Shown here: in pieces, positions 11,573 through 22,716 of the stretch
How positions within the stretch are numbered: the first letter of the stretch is position 1
How the letters are laid out: each line of letters begins with the position of its first letter
Notes under the pieces: generated by a model
Seen by the model: only the letters and a program-made list of their open reading frames with translations
Database searches by the model: none
What the model was told of the DNA's origin: nothing
Program-made: the position numbers and the translations under genes
Assembly: GCF_033807715.1 (NCBI RefSeq)
Contig: NC_084591.1
Location: 33,264,590-33,328,589, forward strand
From: Cololabis saira
Taxonomy: Eukaryota; Chordata; Actinopteri; Beloniformes; Belonidae
Direction of reading: 5' to 3'
DNA length: 64,000 bases

Positions 11573-13021
11573 TCAGCCCAGTACCACGGGGAACGGGAGG
11601 TCATCTGCTACACCCACAGTCATGAGGTAAGTTTGGTCCGGTACTTTAAGATAGACATCAGCAGTTGGTATTAGCTTCTCATCCCCATGCACACAACGTA
11701 CTGGAATACAGTTAGCACTCTGAACAATATCGTATGATACACATTTAGGATGCACCAATGTTTGGTCACTCCCAGAGTCAATAAGTGCTTGAAAATCGGT
11801 GCCATGCACTTGCACATTAATCATATGAGGCATTTGCTGGACTGTCCGATCTTCCTTTGTCTGTGGTCTAGGAACATGACACACTTGAGTAATATTCGCC
11901 CTCCTTGGACAATTTGGCTTCACATGGCCCTCTTCTCCACATTGATAACAAACAGGCACTCTGCTAGAGGGCCTTTGCTCCGAGGTAGAAGTTTCCTGAA
12001 GGGAAGGCTTACCAGACCCCTGGGGGTACCGTTGCGTATGCTGGCTCTGAGGCTTACGTGGCTCTCTGGGGGTCTTCCAGGCATTATAGGTCCACTGCTG
12101 ATTTTTCCTCCTTGCCGCCACGAAGACGTCAGCCAGCTCTGCAGCCTCAACTGCCGAGTCTGGGTTATGTTCTTTGACCCAGACCTGTAACTCAGGGGAC
12201 AACATACGCAAATATTGCTCAAGAATAAGAAGTTTGTTAATTTCTTCGATAGTTTTACCTCTTGGCTGGATCCATTTGACGTAATTTTCTTTTAATCTCA
12301 CATAGAGCTCCCTAGGGCTCTCTTCTGGCCCGACATCAAGAGATCTGAACCTCTGACGGTATGTTTCAGGGTTAATGTCATATTTTCTGAGAATAGCTGC
12401 TTTAACTCTGTGATAGTTGAGGGCTTCATCTCCATCCATATGGACATACGCACCTCTGGCCTTCCCAGTCAGCAAGGGAACAAGGTAGAGAGCCCAGTCC
12501 CCTCTCGGCCACTGGCAAGCAGCTGCCACACGTTCAAAGGTTATTAAAAAATGTTCCACATCATCTGAGTCGGACAACTTATGTAGCTTTGGCTCGGCGT
12601 AGCGGCCTGGCCGGGGACCACGTGGAGGCAGCTCGTTTAGATCCGCTTCACCCCCAGGGTCGTCATTGCCTACCTCATGCGCTGGACCACCTCGGGCTCC
12701 CCCGAGGGGTGCTGGAGGCTGTTGCTCCGCCACGTCTTGCCGCAACATGCCAAATTGTTGTCGGAGGGCTTCAAACCGCCGGTCCTGCTCCACCAACTCT
12801 TGGGTGCGTTGAACTTCCCGTGCCTCCTGAGCCACGATGTGTGTGCGTAGCAGGTCTGCCAGTTCTTTGAGAGTTGGCTCTCCTGGATTGCTGGCATTGT
12901 CTTCTTCCTCGCCACTGCTATCCTCAAAGCCTGTCGCTGGCCCTGCACCAGGAGTTGCTGCTGCTCCTCCTCCTCCTCCTCTCTGGACGCCACGGCCACG
13001 TCCTCTGCCGTCACGCTGCAT
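11573..13021 (-). pseudogene. gag and aspartic protease part of the Gmr1-like element
   Basis: The frame from the Met at 13021 has 482 codons; an earlier in-frame Met at 13108 lies in a poly-pyrimidine leader and is less likely. The start is rich in Arg and Gly (MQRDGRGRGRG), followed by an acidic and Gln-rich linker. Next comes a gag capsid-like domain (WALYLVPLLTGKARGAY and SPRELYVRLKENYVKW). A CCHC zinc knuckle CYQCGEEGHVKPNCP is encoded at about 11906-11950. A retropepsin active site LIDSGSDQTLVHP lies at about 11760-11790. The frame ends in UGA right after the protease (PVVLG), while the same frame continues open downstream with pol sequence. The element would make structural protein and a protease here. 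Confidence 0.85.
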
Positions 13022-13131
13022 CTCGTAGGAGGTTGCACTCAAAAAATGGAGGGGAAAAAAACTCAATGAAAAAAATGGAGAGAAAAATTTGAGGGAAAAA
13101 AAATGCAAGTCTGTGCCCCTTTACTGGCTAT

Positions 13132-13149
13132 ATCCCACCACTGCCACCA
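13132..13149 (-). other. Primer binding site, tRNA-Leu-like
   Basis: Two bases inside the 5' LTR, the minus strand reads TGGTGGCAGTGGTGGGAT. It is complementary to the 3' end of a leucine tRNA of the AAG type (acceptor ...CCACCGCTGCCA plus CCA) with one mismatch. The leading TGG pairs with the tRNA CCA tail, as expected for minus-strand priming. The tRNA identity is inferred from remembered tRNA sequence. Confidence 0.75.
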
Positions 13150-13151
13150 TA

Positions 13152-14016
13152 TGTGAGGGACCCAGCAGTCGACACAGGGACGCAGACTCAAAAAGGTTTA
13201 TCAAAAATAGTTAAATTTATTTTTTCTTTCACAAAATCTCAAAAAGATACGATTTAGGGCCTTTTAAAGTTTGCCAAAACCAAAAAGACAGGATAAAACA
13301 CTCTCAACCTCTCTTCTCTCAAATGAGACAAAGAAACTGCCCTATATACAAACAGACCAAACCAAAATAAATTACAGGATAATTACGAAATCAATTAAGC
13401 TTACAAAGGAACAAAACTTGTGGAAAAGACAAACTAAATATTTCTACAGAAATAACGTATTCAAACTAATATTTACATATATACACAAACTTATCCAACT
13501 TAAATTAAACTTAACAAAACCCCAACAAAATCTTAAATCCCCCCACGACTGGAGAGCAGATGGATCATGCCGAGCAGGTCTTAAGCAGGAGGAACCTTTC
13601 TGCCCCTCCTTTGCCGTTTCCGCCCGGACACCAGTCGTTGACGCACACCTCACTGGGATGCCGAGTTGGCCAGACTCAGGACCCCCACAGCGGGCATGGT
13701 AAATAAATAAACAAACAGAAATTATTAACATAAAGCAAAACCATAGTCAACACAAATGTGTGCACTAGCAAATGCGTGACCATGTGCTTAAAATAAAGTC
13801 TATATGAAATCAAAACTATGTGTCATGTGTTTATTTGTTTGATGTTCATGTTGTGATGTGTGCAGGTCCTAATAATACTAATAATGTGCAAAAGTAAACT
13901 TAAATGTTTAATTAAACTAATAAACAAAGCAAACTGAATGTGTGAAGGGGAGGGGTTACCGACAGGCAGACTGTGTTGGTGGTTGCCGTGGTGTGGGCGC
14001 GTCTGCGACCATCACA
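13152..14016 (-). repeat. 5' LTR of the Gmr1-like element
   Basis: This is an 865-bp terminal repeat. Its contained open frames are identical to those of the copy at 7725-8589, and the offset is a constant 5427 bases. Read on the minus strand it starts TGTGATGG and ends CCCTCACA. The 143-codon open frame in the opposite sense (13271-13702) is present in both copies and is probably chance. The inner edge abuts the primer binding site after two bases. Confidence 0.93.
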
Positions 14017-14021
14017 ATTAT

Positions 14022-17000
14022 AGTGAGATGGTTTCCTTATCTAAAAAACAAAAAGAAAAAGGAATGGATGAATAAGTAAATCCATTATTGAAAACAAATA
14101 AAGGCATCTCGGCTGTTGCATTTCTCCTACTGGATTATTTCAGTATTCACTCCAGAACTCAGTGCCTCCACCACCAACTCCCGAGGGATCTTGGGCACTT
14201 GGGCTCATGAATGCATTTGGTGCTGAGCGAGCAGTCCATAGTGATTGAAAATAAACAGTTCATTTACAGGCCAGAAAACAAAAACAATAGTAACAGCATA
14301 GTTACAGTAAAACATTCCACAGAGAGGGGAAACTGCAGAGTCAGGTGAAAAGTTCGCAAAGCAAACACAATTTGATCTATTGTCAACATAAAATGGCAAA
14401 TATTGCAGTATTCCAGACTTTTACCCATAGACATAAAACATTTCTACAAATGCATTTAGCAGGGAATTTACTTTAGAACAGCATGGATCTCAAAGTGCTG
14501 CTCTCTCTGCCGGCTGACTCGCTTCGTGTAAACATTCAGAACTTTGTTTGACACATGCATAGTTGTACACTGGATTGGTCTGAGTCATGCAGTTCATGAG
14601 CGATGCTTTTCGTATGGGTCATCCTGGTGTCAGTTATTTAAAAATATGTGTCATGGTGTCTGAGTGGTCATTTAAACACAATTTTTGAGTTTGTGGAAAT
14701 AGTCTGCAGTTGCACTTTGGAAAACTTATGAGAGCCACATTTCTTGTGTTTCCCACCAGCACTGAGTCATCAATGGCCAGCTTTTAGTAAAAAGATATTT
14801 TATTGAAACCAATGTTGCACTGAGCACCATTTTAAATTAATGATGGAGGCAGGGAGAGCTGAAGCCTGTCTGAATGCAGGCCTTCTCTTTCTTTATTAAG
14901 TAACACCTGAATAAATACAGAGTTTCTCAGTGTAAACACTGATAGAGAGAACTGGCTGGCTCGCCAAGAAGAGAGGGGCATGGTGGGGTGAAGCCGCCTG
15001 AAAGCAGATGTAACAACACATGTGGCAACAAATATAATTTAGTGCAGTTGGAAGGGATGTTCTTGTTGATCCTCTATAATACTGTGTTTGGGTGCTTGTG
15101 TGCGTGTAAAGTGATCTGCCGGTTGGACAGATGCCTTTCAGATGGTGATGGATTTCCTCACAGTGCTGATCTGAGAGAGCTGGAGGTCAAGGGCCTGCAG
15201 GCTGTGTGGGAGGCAGCAGAGACAGGAAGCAAACTCACAGTCTCACAGCCAGAGTTAAAGACTTTATGCGAGACAAGAAAAATTGTTTCAATTTGATCTT
15301 TCATATCTGGAGGGTCATATTGATGCGTTTGGTTTGACCTTGGGGAGATGAGTAGTGAAACTTGGGCATGTGGTGACAGAGATGAAAAATGGGGGTAATT
15401 CTTGCAGCCCCCCCCTCCTCACCAAATTGCTAAGGAGTGAGAGAGTGAGGTCATCGGCGACCTGTGTCCGTCCTGGAGCTAAGTTAAGGTAATCAACTCT
15501 GACTTCCACAACGCAACAGCTGGTTTGAAGCAGAACCGAGAGAATCCAAAACCCAAAGCTCCAACTCCACTGGTTCCAATCTGCTGTTGAACAAGGAACA
15601 GATGGTGGTTCTGAGGTTGGGATATCCTTAAAAAGCTTCTGTCAAGCAAAACTCCTGGCCCTCACCAAGTGACAGGCGTTTGGATCCACATTGCTCTTTG
15701 CATTTTCATAAGTGAACTGGATTTTTGGAGGACTGATACGTGTCCAAGGCCTTGTAGGATTTTAAAGAAAGTCAGATAATCAGGAAATGAACCAGTTTTG
15801 TTGATATCGAGGGAATAAAGAGAATATTTTAAAACACAATCTGACTATTTTCAATGCATCCAAATGAATTTTGTGTCTGGCTTGTTGAAGAACTATGAAA
15901 TATTAAAGAGACAGAAAGGAAAATACCGGGGAAGAAACAGATGAGCAAAAGAACAAATTCATTGGAGGGAGCCGAGAGTTTTATGCACGATTTCAGAGAA
16001 AAAACGACTTTTTGTCGAGCAGTGTCGTTTTAATTTCTGTGTGTTCAATGTTTAACAGAGAGAGCAACTATTTCAAGTCAAAGATATTCCTGGATACAGC
16101 TATAGGGGATTCATCGTTAAAACAAGAAAGAACATTAAGTGTAGGCCCCAGCAGATCATAATGCCAAGGAGAAAAAAGAGCTTTTATTTTTTCAGACTCA
16201 CCGCTCTTCACTTTTCAACAGTTTTACAAGCAGACAGGAAAATCCTCTGAGATGCAAACATCAAATCACTATGATCTAACACTGCAGCATTAAACGTCTG
16301 ATTCTAACCTCTCTTTCTATCAACAGCACTGAGAACCGCTTGTTTTTCTCTAACTTCCCACACAGCTGAATACATATATTCATACATACATATATCCCCC
16401 CCCCCTATAATTCTCCAGATACGTGGAACAATTTTGATAGAAAATATCTTGGGCTCTCAGTCTCAACCTCAACCCCCCCGACAGCAACTATTACCCTGAT
16501 TGTGTGCTTCGACTGACATTAATTGCATGCAGGAATCGTTTTTTTTCTTCGTAAATCGTTTGCAGATCAAATATTCCATGTAAACAAACGGCTTTTGTTA
16601 AATTTTATTGCAGTTCCTGCTTTGCTTGCAGCATGTCATCTGCCCTAACGTGGGCTCTTCAAAGGCACACACTTAAAGATCCGACATTTGATAAAGTTCT
16701 GTACAAACAGTCGGCGCAAGACACGTGTAAAACCTTTATATTTGCAGAATCAGGGCGAATAAAACTGAATGGAAAACGAAATAGAAGGGTCCAAGTTAAC
16801 AAGCAATGTCAGAAAAGTAGGAAGAATAACAAAAACCTTGAAGAAAGCTGACGATAGCGGTGAACGGGGGGGAGGTTTCTTTAGCTAAAAGGAATGAGCA
16901 GAGAAGTGGATGATAAAACCAGCTGATACTGCCTGCACGGTTATATCTGGGAGAAGTTCTGCTGCTGCTCTGCTTCTCCCACTCTGGTTAGGGGTCAAAG

Positions 17001-17287
17001 GTCAAGCATGTAAACAAGGAGTCACTGTTACACCACTGAAGGCCTTGTACTGGCTCTGACAGCAGATGTTAAAAGGGAAAAAAAGGGCTTGTGTCTCCTG
17101 GGAAATGCTTCTTCCTGAGCCTGCATGCAACTTCCACACAAACTTAGAGGTAAAGACCTCTTGACCGTTATGTTATTGAACCGTTATGTTATTGACCCGT
17201 ATGCTGATACTATAATAAAACTATAACCCACTTGGGTTGAAATAAGAAATTCTGTAGACATTGACTAAGGAAAGAGACAGAATTTAA
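14022..17287. other. Intergenic DNA, no gene seen
   Basis: This is AT-rich sequence with short unsupported open frames only. Mammals carry MUC15 and SLC5A12 between ANO3 and FIBIN. No exon of either was recognised here. Confidence 0.5.
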
Positions 17288-17331
17288 CTGTTTGGAGAAA
17301 GCAATTACCCTGTTTGGAGAAAGCAATTACC
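17288..17331. repeat. 22-bp direct tandem duplication
   Basis: The unit 'ctgtttggagaaagcaatta' plus 'cc' occurs twice in a row without mismatch, followed by ctgg. Confidence 0.85.
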
Positions 17332-17737
17332 CTGGATCTGAGGGATCCGCTGATGAGAGGTGAAACAGATCATAACTGGTCATTACTCCAGAACCACAAG
17401 CATTTAAAAAGTGCTTGTAAGCGGAAAGCAGCACCTGATTAATGCATCTGCAGCTTTGATCTGTGCTGCTGATGTTACAGCTTTTAAGGATAGGAGGAAT
17501 GTTTAGCATGTGTTATTATCTAAATAAGTTATTTTATAACTGTTGGGATGAATCAAACTTTCCTATTAAACCTGGACGGTGATGTATTTTTTTCCCCTTC
17601 AGTGTCGTTCAACCAGCCAACCACAGTATTTCAAGGTTGCTGCTTCTCCGTGTGGAGCGTTTCCTCATCTCTGTTGCTCAAGTCTGCGTTCACCCGTCTG
17701 GATTCCTAAGTGTTGTGTACACTGCATGATTTATCCA

Positions 17738-18035
17738 TCCATCCATTAACATAGGCGCATCTCCCTACACAGGGTCACGCTGGAGTCTATCCCAGCGGTC
17801 TTTGGGTGAAAGGCAGGGTTGCACTCTGGTCAGGCCGCCAGTCCTTTGCAGCGCCACATATAGACAGACAACCACACACAATCTCACTCACCCCTACGTG
17901 CAATCTAGAATCTCCAGTCAGCCCAGCATACTTGTTTTTACACTGTGGGACGAAACCGGAGCATCCAGAGAAAACCCAGGCAAGCGCCGGGCAGGAGCCG
18001 TGAAGCAACAGAGCAACCACCGCCACGCTGGTCAT
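17738..18035 (-). repeat. SINE-like teleost repeat, family A copy 2
   Basis: Read on the minus strand it carries the same body as the copies at 1.6 and 46.6 kb. It includes the sense phrases 'gtttttctctggatgctccg'-like text, 'gactggcggcctgacc' and 'gcctttcacccaaagaccgc'. It ends at 'ctgggatagactccagcgtg'. The tRNA-like head is poorly preserved. Confidence 0.6.
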
Positions 18036-18041
18036 GCATGA

Positions 18042-19005
18042 TTTATGAGCACAGAAAGTAGTTGGAGATTTGAATTCAAAACCTTTTTCCTTAGTGGTTC
18101 AGTAATATTCTCAAAAATGTGTTAATTTGGTTGGTAAATCTCTTATTAGATTTTACAAAGCAAATAATTAATCTTTTGCTCAACTGCCCGAATAATTAAA
18201 CTTTCCAGATCGGATGTGCCAAAGGTGCCGATATGCTGCACAATAACAAGATATCCCTACAATAAAATATGTAGACTGTGTGTAAACAGGGTGACATAGA
18301 CCAGGCGCATGCACTCAAAAAGAAATGATGAAACTCAGAAGTTCAACAAATCCTTGTGGCAGGATATGTTAGTGTAAATGTTTTGTATTTCCTCGCCTTA
18401 AATTAGTTCCCAGTCACACATTTCTTTAGCAAATAAAAACTGAGAGCAGAAGGGATTTTTATTCATTTATTTTTTAAGTGGAGAAAAGATCAAACACGAA
18501 ACAGGGTAAAGTATATTTCCACTTTTCCCATAGAAACTTTTAAACAGCATATTTGACAAATATACTGTTTTTCTTTCTCTCTTCAGCTTTTACAACTTAG
18601 CAGCTAAGTTGCCTTTTAACTTAACATCGGTTAATGATATTGACAAATAATTTAGCAGTTTATGTAATTCTCAACATTATTTCACTTATTTGACTGTTGA
18701 CGTTTGCAGGTTGATGCTGTATAAGATACTAAATCTGCTGGAGTCTGAGAATAACTTTACTTTGAGTAAAGTGACTGAGGCAAGAAATTTTAAATATTAG
18801 TCTGATCCATGAAATTTGTTTCAAAATAAATGTTGATTTAAAAGCAATTCAGTATCAATAATAACTAACATGTTAAAACTGATATGATGAAAAACTGGGT
18901 TAACTAACAATCTGGATTAGTTATGTAATTTAGCTTCAAAACCAACTACACTTCAAGTGCATATTGATTTAATACATAGTATGCAGTATGTGAACATTTG
19001 TACAA
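18042..19005. other. Intergenic DNA, no gene seen
   Basis: AT-rich sequence without open frames of note. Confidence 0.5.
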
Positions 19006-19007
19006 TA

Positions 19008-19374
19008 GAGGACTGTCTCAGAAAATTTGAATATTGTGATAAAGTTCTTTATTTTCTGTAATGCAATTAAAAAAACAAAAATGTCTTACATTCTGGATTC
19101 ATTCCAAATCAACTGAAATATTGCAAGCCTTTTATTATTTTAATATTGCTGATTATGGCTTACAGTTTAAGATTAAGATTCACAGAATATTCTAATTTTT
19201 TGAAATAGGATATTTGAGTTTTCTTAAGCTGTAAGCCATGAACAGCAAAATTAAAATAATAAAAGGCTTGCAATATTTCAGTTGATTTGTAATGAATCCA
19301 GAATGTATGACATTTTTGTTTTTGTAATTGCATTACAGAAAATCACAATATTCTAATTTTCTGATACAGTCCTG
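19008..19374. mobile_element. Palindromic mariner/Tc1-like MITE
   Basis: This is a 367-bp element flanked by TA on both sides (19006-19007 and 19375-19376). The ends are inverted copies: GAGGACTGTCTCAGAAAATT at the left, and CAGGACTGTATCAGAAAATT as the complement of the right. The arms match over most of the length, for example 'gcaagccttttattatttta' on the left against its complement near 19247-19272. It has no coding capacity. The TA duplication and fold-back form suggest a non-autonomous mariner/Tc1 element. Confidence 0.85.
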
Positions 19375-19376
19375 TA

Positions 19377-22001
19377 TGCAAAAACTTCTTCAATATTTTC
19401 CACTTCCGGGAAAGTTTTTAGTCTCCATCTGAATTAGCTGTTTTTAAGCAGGACCAGTATGCAGTGCATACTTTATACTACACTGTAAGAGCAGTACCTA
19501 GTAAGCAGGCTCAATAACAGGTTACACATGAGAAAGGGAGAAGTTTTACTCTTAGTGCCTCCAACTGCCTAAGATTTGCTCATGAAAGGGACAGATGACT
19601 TGTGGTCTCATGGACAGAGGTAGACTTTCTTTCTTTCTTTAAATTTAATTGGCGGTTTCCGCTCTAGGGGCTCATTTTTAAACGGACATGACATCACATA
19701 AATCACTTATGAATCACTTTACAGCATTCATCAGCTGTGTTGGGCCCAGCAGGCTCAGATGGGAGCCTGGTCTCTTCTACATTCAACACAAATAGCGATT
19801 CCTCCCACGATTTATCTCGTTCTTCTTTTAGAACTATCTTTAAACTCTGAGCTATTTAATTAGCTGTGAAACTATCTGAAACAGAGCCTTAGAAGTTAAC
19901 CTCACGGAAAACAGGATCAATAGTGCTCACAGGGTTCAACCTCTGGGGAAGATTAAGGAAGAAAAGTTCACACCGGTTCAACTTTAACTTTCTCAAAATG
20001 AATCACTCAGATGAAATCAGAAGGAAAACATATTTCTCTGATGTTATGACCCTCGTCCCGCCGTGAGGAAGCAGACTTCTCTGCTGATTTGTGGACAACA
20101 GCGTAATGACTGCTTCGTCCCTGGGTGGTCGTCCTCTGTTACCCGCCCTGTCCACACATCCCTGCTGCTGGATTTACTGCCACGGTCTCAGTAGCTCTGC
20201 AGATTACCTTCCCTGTAAATCTGTTCTGCATCATCAGTCACATGGAGGTATAACGTCTGCAGGTTATGCATGTGGAAAAGCGGTGAACAGTCACTGATAC
20301 GTGAGACTGTGGTTGAGATTACGCCTGATCCGGAAAACTGTGGCGTTCAGAAAGGGATGAGACAGCGGCAGATACGTCCAGAGATGGGAGATGACATAGA
20401 TCCAAATTTTATTTTGCTGTCCTGCAGAACAGCCTCCTCGGGGCAGATGAGGTGAACAAGGTCGTGCAGGAAGTGCAGCTGAGCTGGAGGATACCTCTTT
20501 GACGTAAACCAGAGCTGCTCACCCTGCGTACCAACCAGATTCTTCTGCATCGTTGCTATTTCTCAAGACCGCAAAGTAAAATCATTATTCTCAGCCGAAT
20601 GCTACTTTATTTAAAATTTTCTCACCATACAGCAAGCAGACTTTGTGCGTATCAGTCAGGTTATACAACTATTTTCACAAGTTTGAGCAAACTTTCATAT
20701 CAGTCGAAAGACTTAGATGAAGTTCCAGCTGCTATTAGACACGGAAAATCAGTCATTTTCCATTTTTGCTCATTTTCATTTCCATCTTGTGCTATGAAAG
20801 CCGTGTCATGGAGAAAGATTTGGGTGCTCTCATGTGCACCATAAACTACATTAAAACAGTAGTTTAGTACATCCTTGGCTGTTTCAGTTGTTTATTCTCT
20901 TCTGCTGACAATACATCTCTTTATCTTTGGTGGTGTTTGCATGGATTTCTTCCATTTAACCTGCGTCTCCAAACATCTTTTGAGCAGCTCGTCTAATCGT
21001 CCTTTTTTTTAGCAGTACAAGGTTAAGACGCATCATCTATAACTTCTCTGTGAGATCTGGCGGCGTGAATGTTGTTGTTGGGTCGTAATGACACATCTGT
21101 TAGCCAGCGTTGAAAGGAAATATCTGAGCGTGGGCGATTCAACACAGGAAATCATTTAAGTATGAACTGATCTGTCATCGTAACTCAAAGTAAAACAAAC
21201 TTTAGCATGTTTCTTCAAGGGTGTTTAGATGTCAGTGTGAAAAATCAGGCGAGTGTTAAGTGACACAACCTGAATGGAAAAGCTGTCAGCGGCGAGGGCC
21301 GAGCAGCAGTGGCAAAAAACTCAACAATGTGGTGGGAAAATAATGAATATTCAGCTTGTCTTTTAGAGAATATGTCTTGTTAGCAGTCTTTTAGGTTTGT
21401 GATATTAGTGAGGGGAAAAAAGAAAACTTCAGCATGAAATGATGAATGAGCAGATTTACTGTGGAAAAGTGCTGAAATGAAACAAAACTAAAGACTCAGA
21501 TGTTGTTTTTTTTGCTGTTTTTTAACAAAAGTAAAAAGGAAAATTAGTTTAAAAGGTTAAACTCATGATTTATTACAGAAAAGAGTGATATCCAAATTAT
21601 TTTATGTTACATTATTTTTACACGGTTCAATATGTTTTTTTACATGTAAACAGAATTAAACAATGCTATTGATAGACTCCATGTCACGCCTGAAATCATC
21701 CTATCATACACTTGGATCTATGAGCGGATGTGGCTGTGCTTCACATGAACTGCAGAGAGCTTAACCCCATCTGAACCGCTTTGGTTCCACACCTGTGCAA
21801 GGTCACGCCACCGTCACCTGGTACACGGCCCATGCTGCGCTATCGCAGAGCGGTAGAAGGCATCACAGACACCTATCCACGCCCTGTTGCATCCGTAAAA
21901 AGCTGGGGCTGATGGGCAATAACAACGAGCTGGGTTAGTCGGACAGCCAAGGTCATGTTAATAATTATTCATAAAATCCCCCCGTTAGGCTAAACACTTC
22001 A
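19377..22001. other. Intergenic DNA, no gene seen
   Basis: No exon, RNA or clear repeat was recognised. Short open frames at 20.1-20.8 kb have no family signature. Confidence 0.5.
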
Positions 22002-22009
22002 GCTATCAG

Positions 22010-22708
22010 CAGTACTCGAGTTGTAAAAAAAAAATCAGGGGGGATGGTGGATTTTATCATATGGGGACAGATAATTTGTGCTGATGGATATACAAATAAT
22101 ATAATATATTACAAATAATAGCAGTCACCAAAACACCTGCAGAAATACTGCATCAAATACATCAAAACACAACAATAAAAAACTGTTTTCTGAACTTATT
22201 AATATGCCTCTGTCCTTCACAGGATAAGTAAAATGGATCACTGCAAAAACTCAAAATCTTAACAAGAATATTTGTCTTATTTCTAGTTAAAATGTCTAAT
22301 TTTAGTAAAAAAAAATCTCATTACACTTAAAACAAGACTCATCACTGGAAAAAACAACAATTTTCACCTGCTTCAAGTAGATTTTCACTTGAAATAAGTA
22401 GAAAAATCTGCCAGTGGAACAAGATTTATTTGCTTGTAATAAGAAGATAAATCTTGCCCCACTGGCAGATTTTTCTACTTATTTCAAGTGAAAATTTACC
22501 CGAAACAGGTGAAAATTGTCACATTTGTCTGGTGTTATTTTTCTGGTGATGACTCTAAATGTTGAAATAGCAGTAAAACCACATTCATTGATGAAATGAC
22601 ATAAGGGATGGAAAGGGGGGATGGCAGTTTTACAGGGGGGATGATTTTGACTGTTTTTATTTCAGGGGGGATGCCATCTCCCCTCATCCCGCCTCAACTC
22701 GAGTACTG
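22010..22708. mobile_element. hAT-like non-autonomous element with 8-bp target duplication
   Basis: The element starts CAGTACTCGAGTTG and ends with its exact complement. It is flanked by gctatcag on both sides (22002-22009 and 22709-22716). An 8-bp duplication and short terminal repeats fit the hAT superfamily. The phrase 'ggggggatg' recurs several times near both ends. No transposase frame is present. A second palindromic repeat lies inside it (22239-22575). Confidence 0.85.
22239..22575. repeat. Nested hairpin repeat inside the hAT-like element
   Basis: It begins 'cactgcaaaaactcaaaatc', the start of a common fish repeat. It contains long inverted arms at about 22366-22417 and 22459-22510 ('aagtagaaaaatctgccagt' against its complement). 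Weaker pairing extends to about 22336 and 22553. The outer right boundary is approximate because no target duplication was found. Confidence 0.65.
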
Positions 22709-22716
22709 GCTATCAG

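Larger units (their letters stand above)
7725..14016 (-). mobile_element. Gmr1-like Ty3/gypsy LTR retrotransposon, full length, degenerate coding
   Basis: This is a 6292-bp element read on the minus strand. It is bounded by two 865-bp direct repeats (7725-8589 and 13152-14016) that begin TG and end CA. It is flanked by the 5-bp target duplication attat (7720-7724 and 14017-14021). In transcriptional order it holds the 5' LTR, a primer binding site, gag with CCHC zinc knuckle and aspartic protease, then integrase, reverse transcriptase and RNase H, a purine tract, and the 3' LTR. Integrase upstream of RT is copia-like in order, although the sequences are Ty3/gypsy-like. Among gypsy elements this arrangement is known from the Gmr1 clade of deuterostomes. 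The coding part is broken by an in-frame UGA (11573-11575) and by a change of frame near 9323. The insertion lies between fibin and ano3, in neither gene. Confidence 0.95.
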
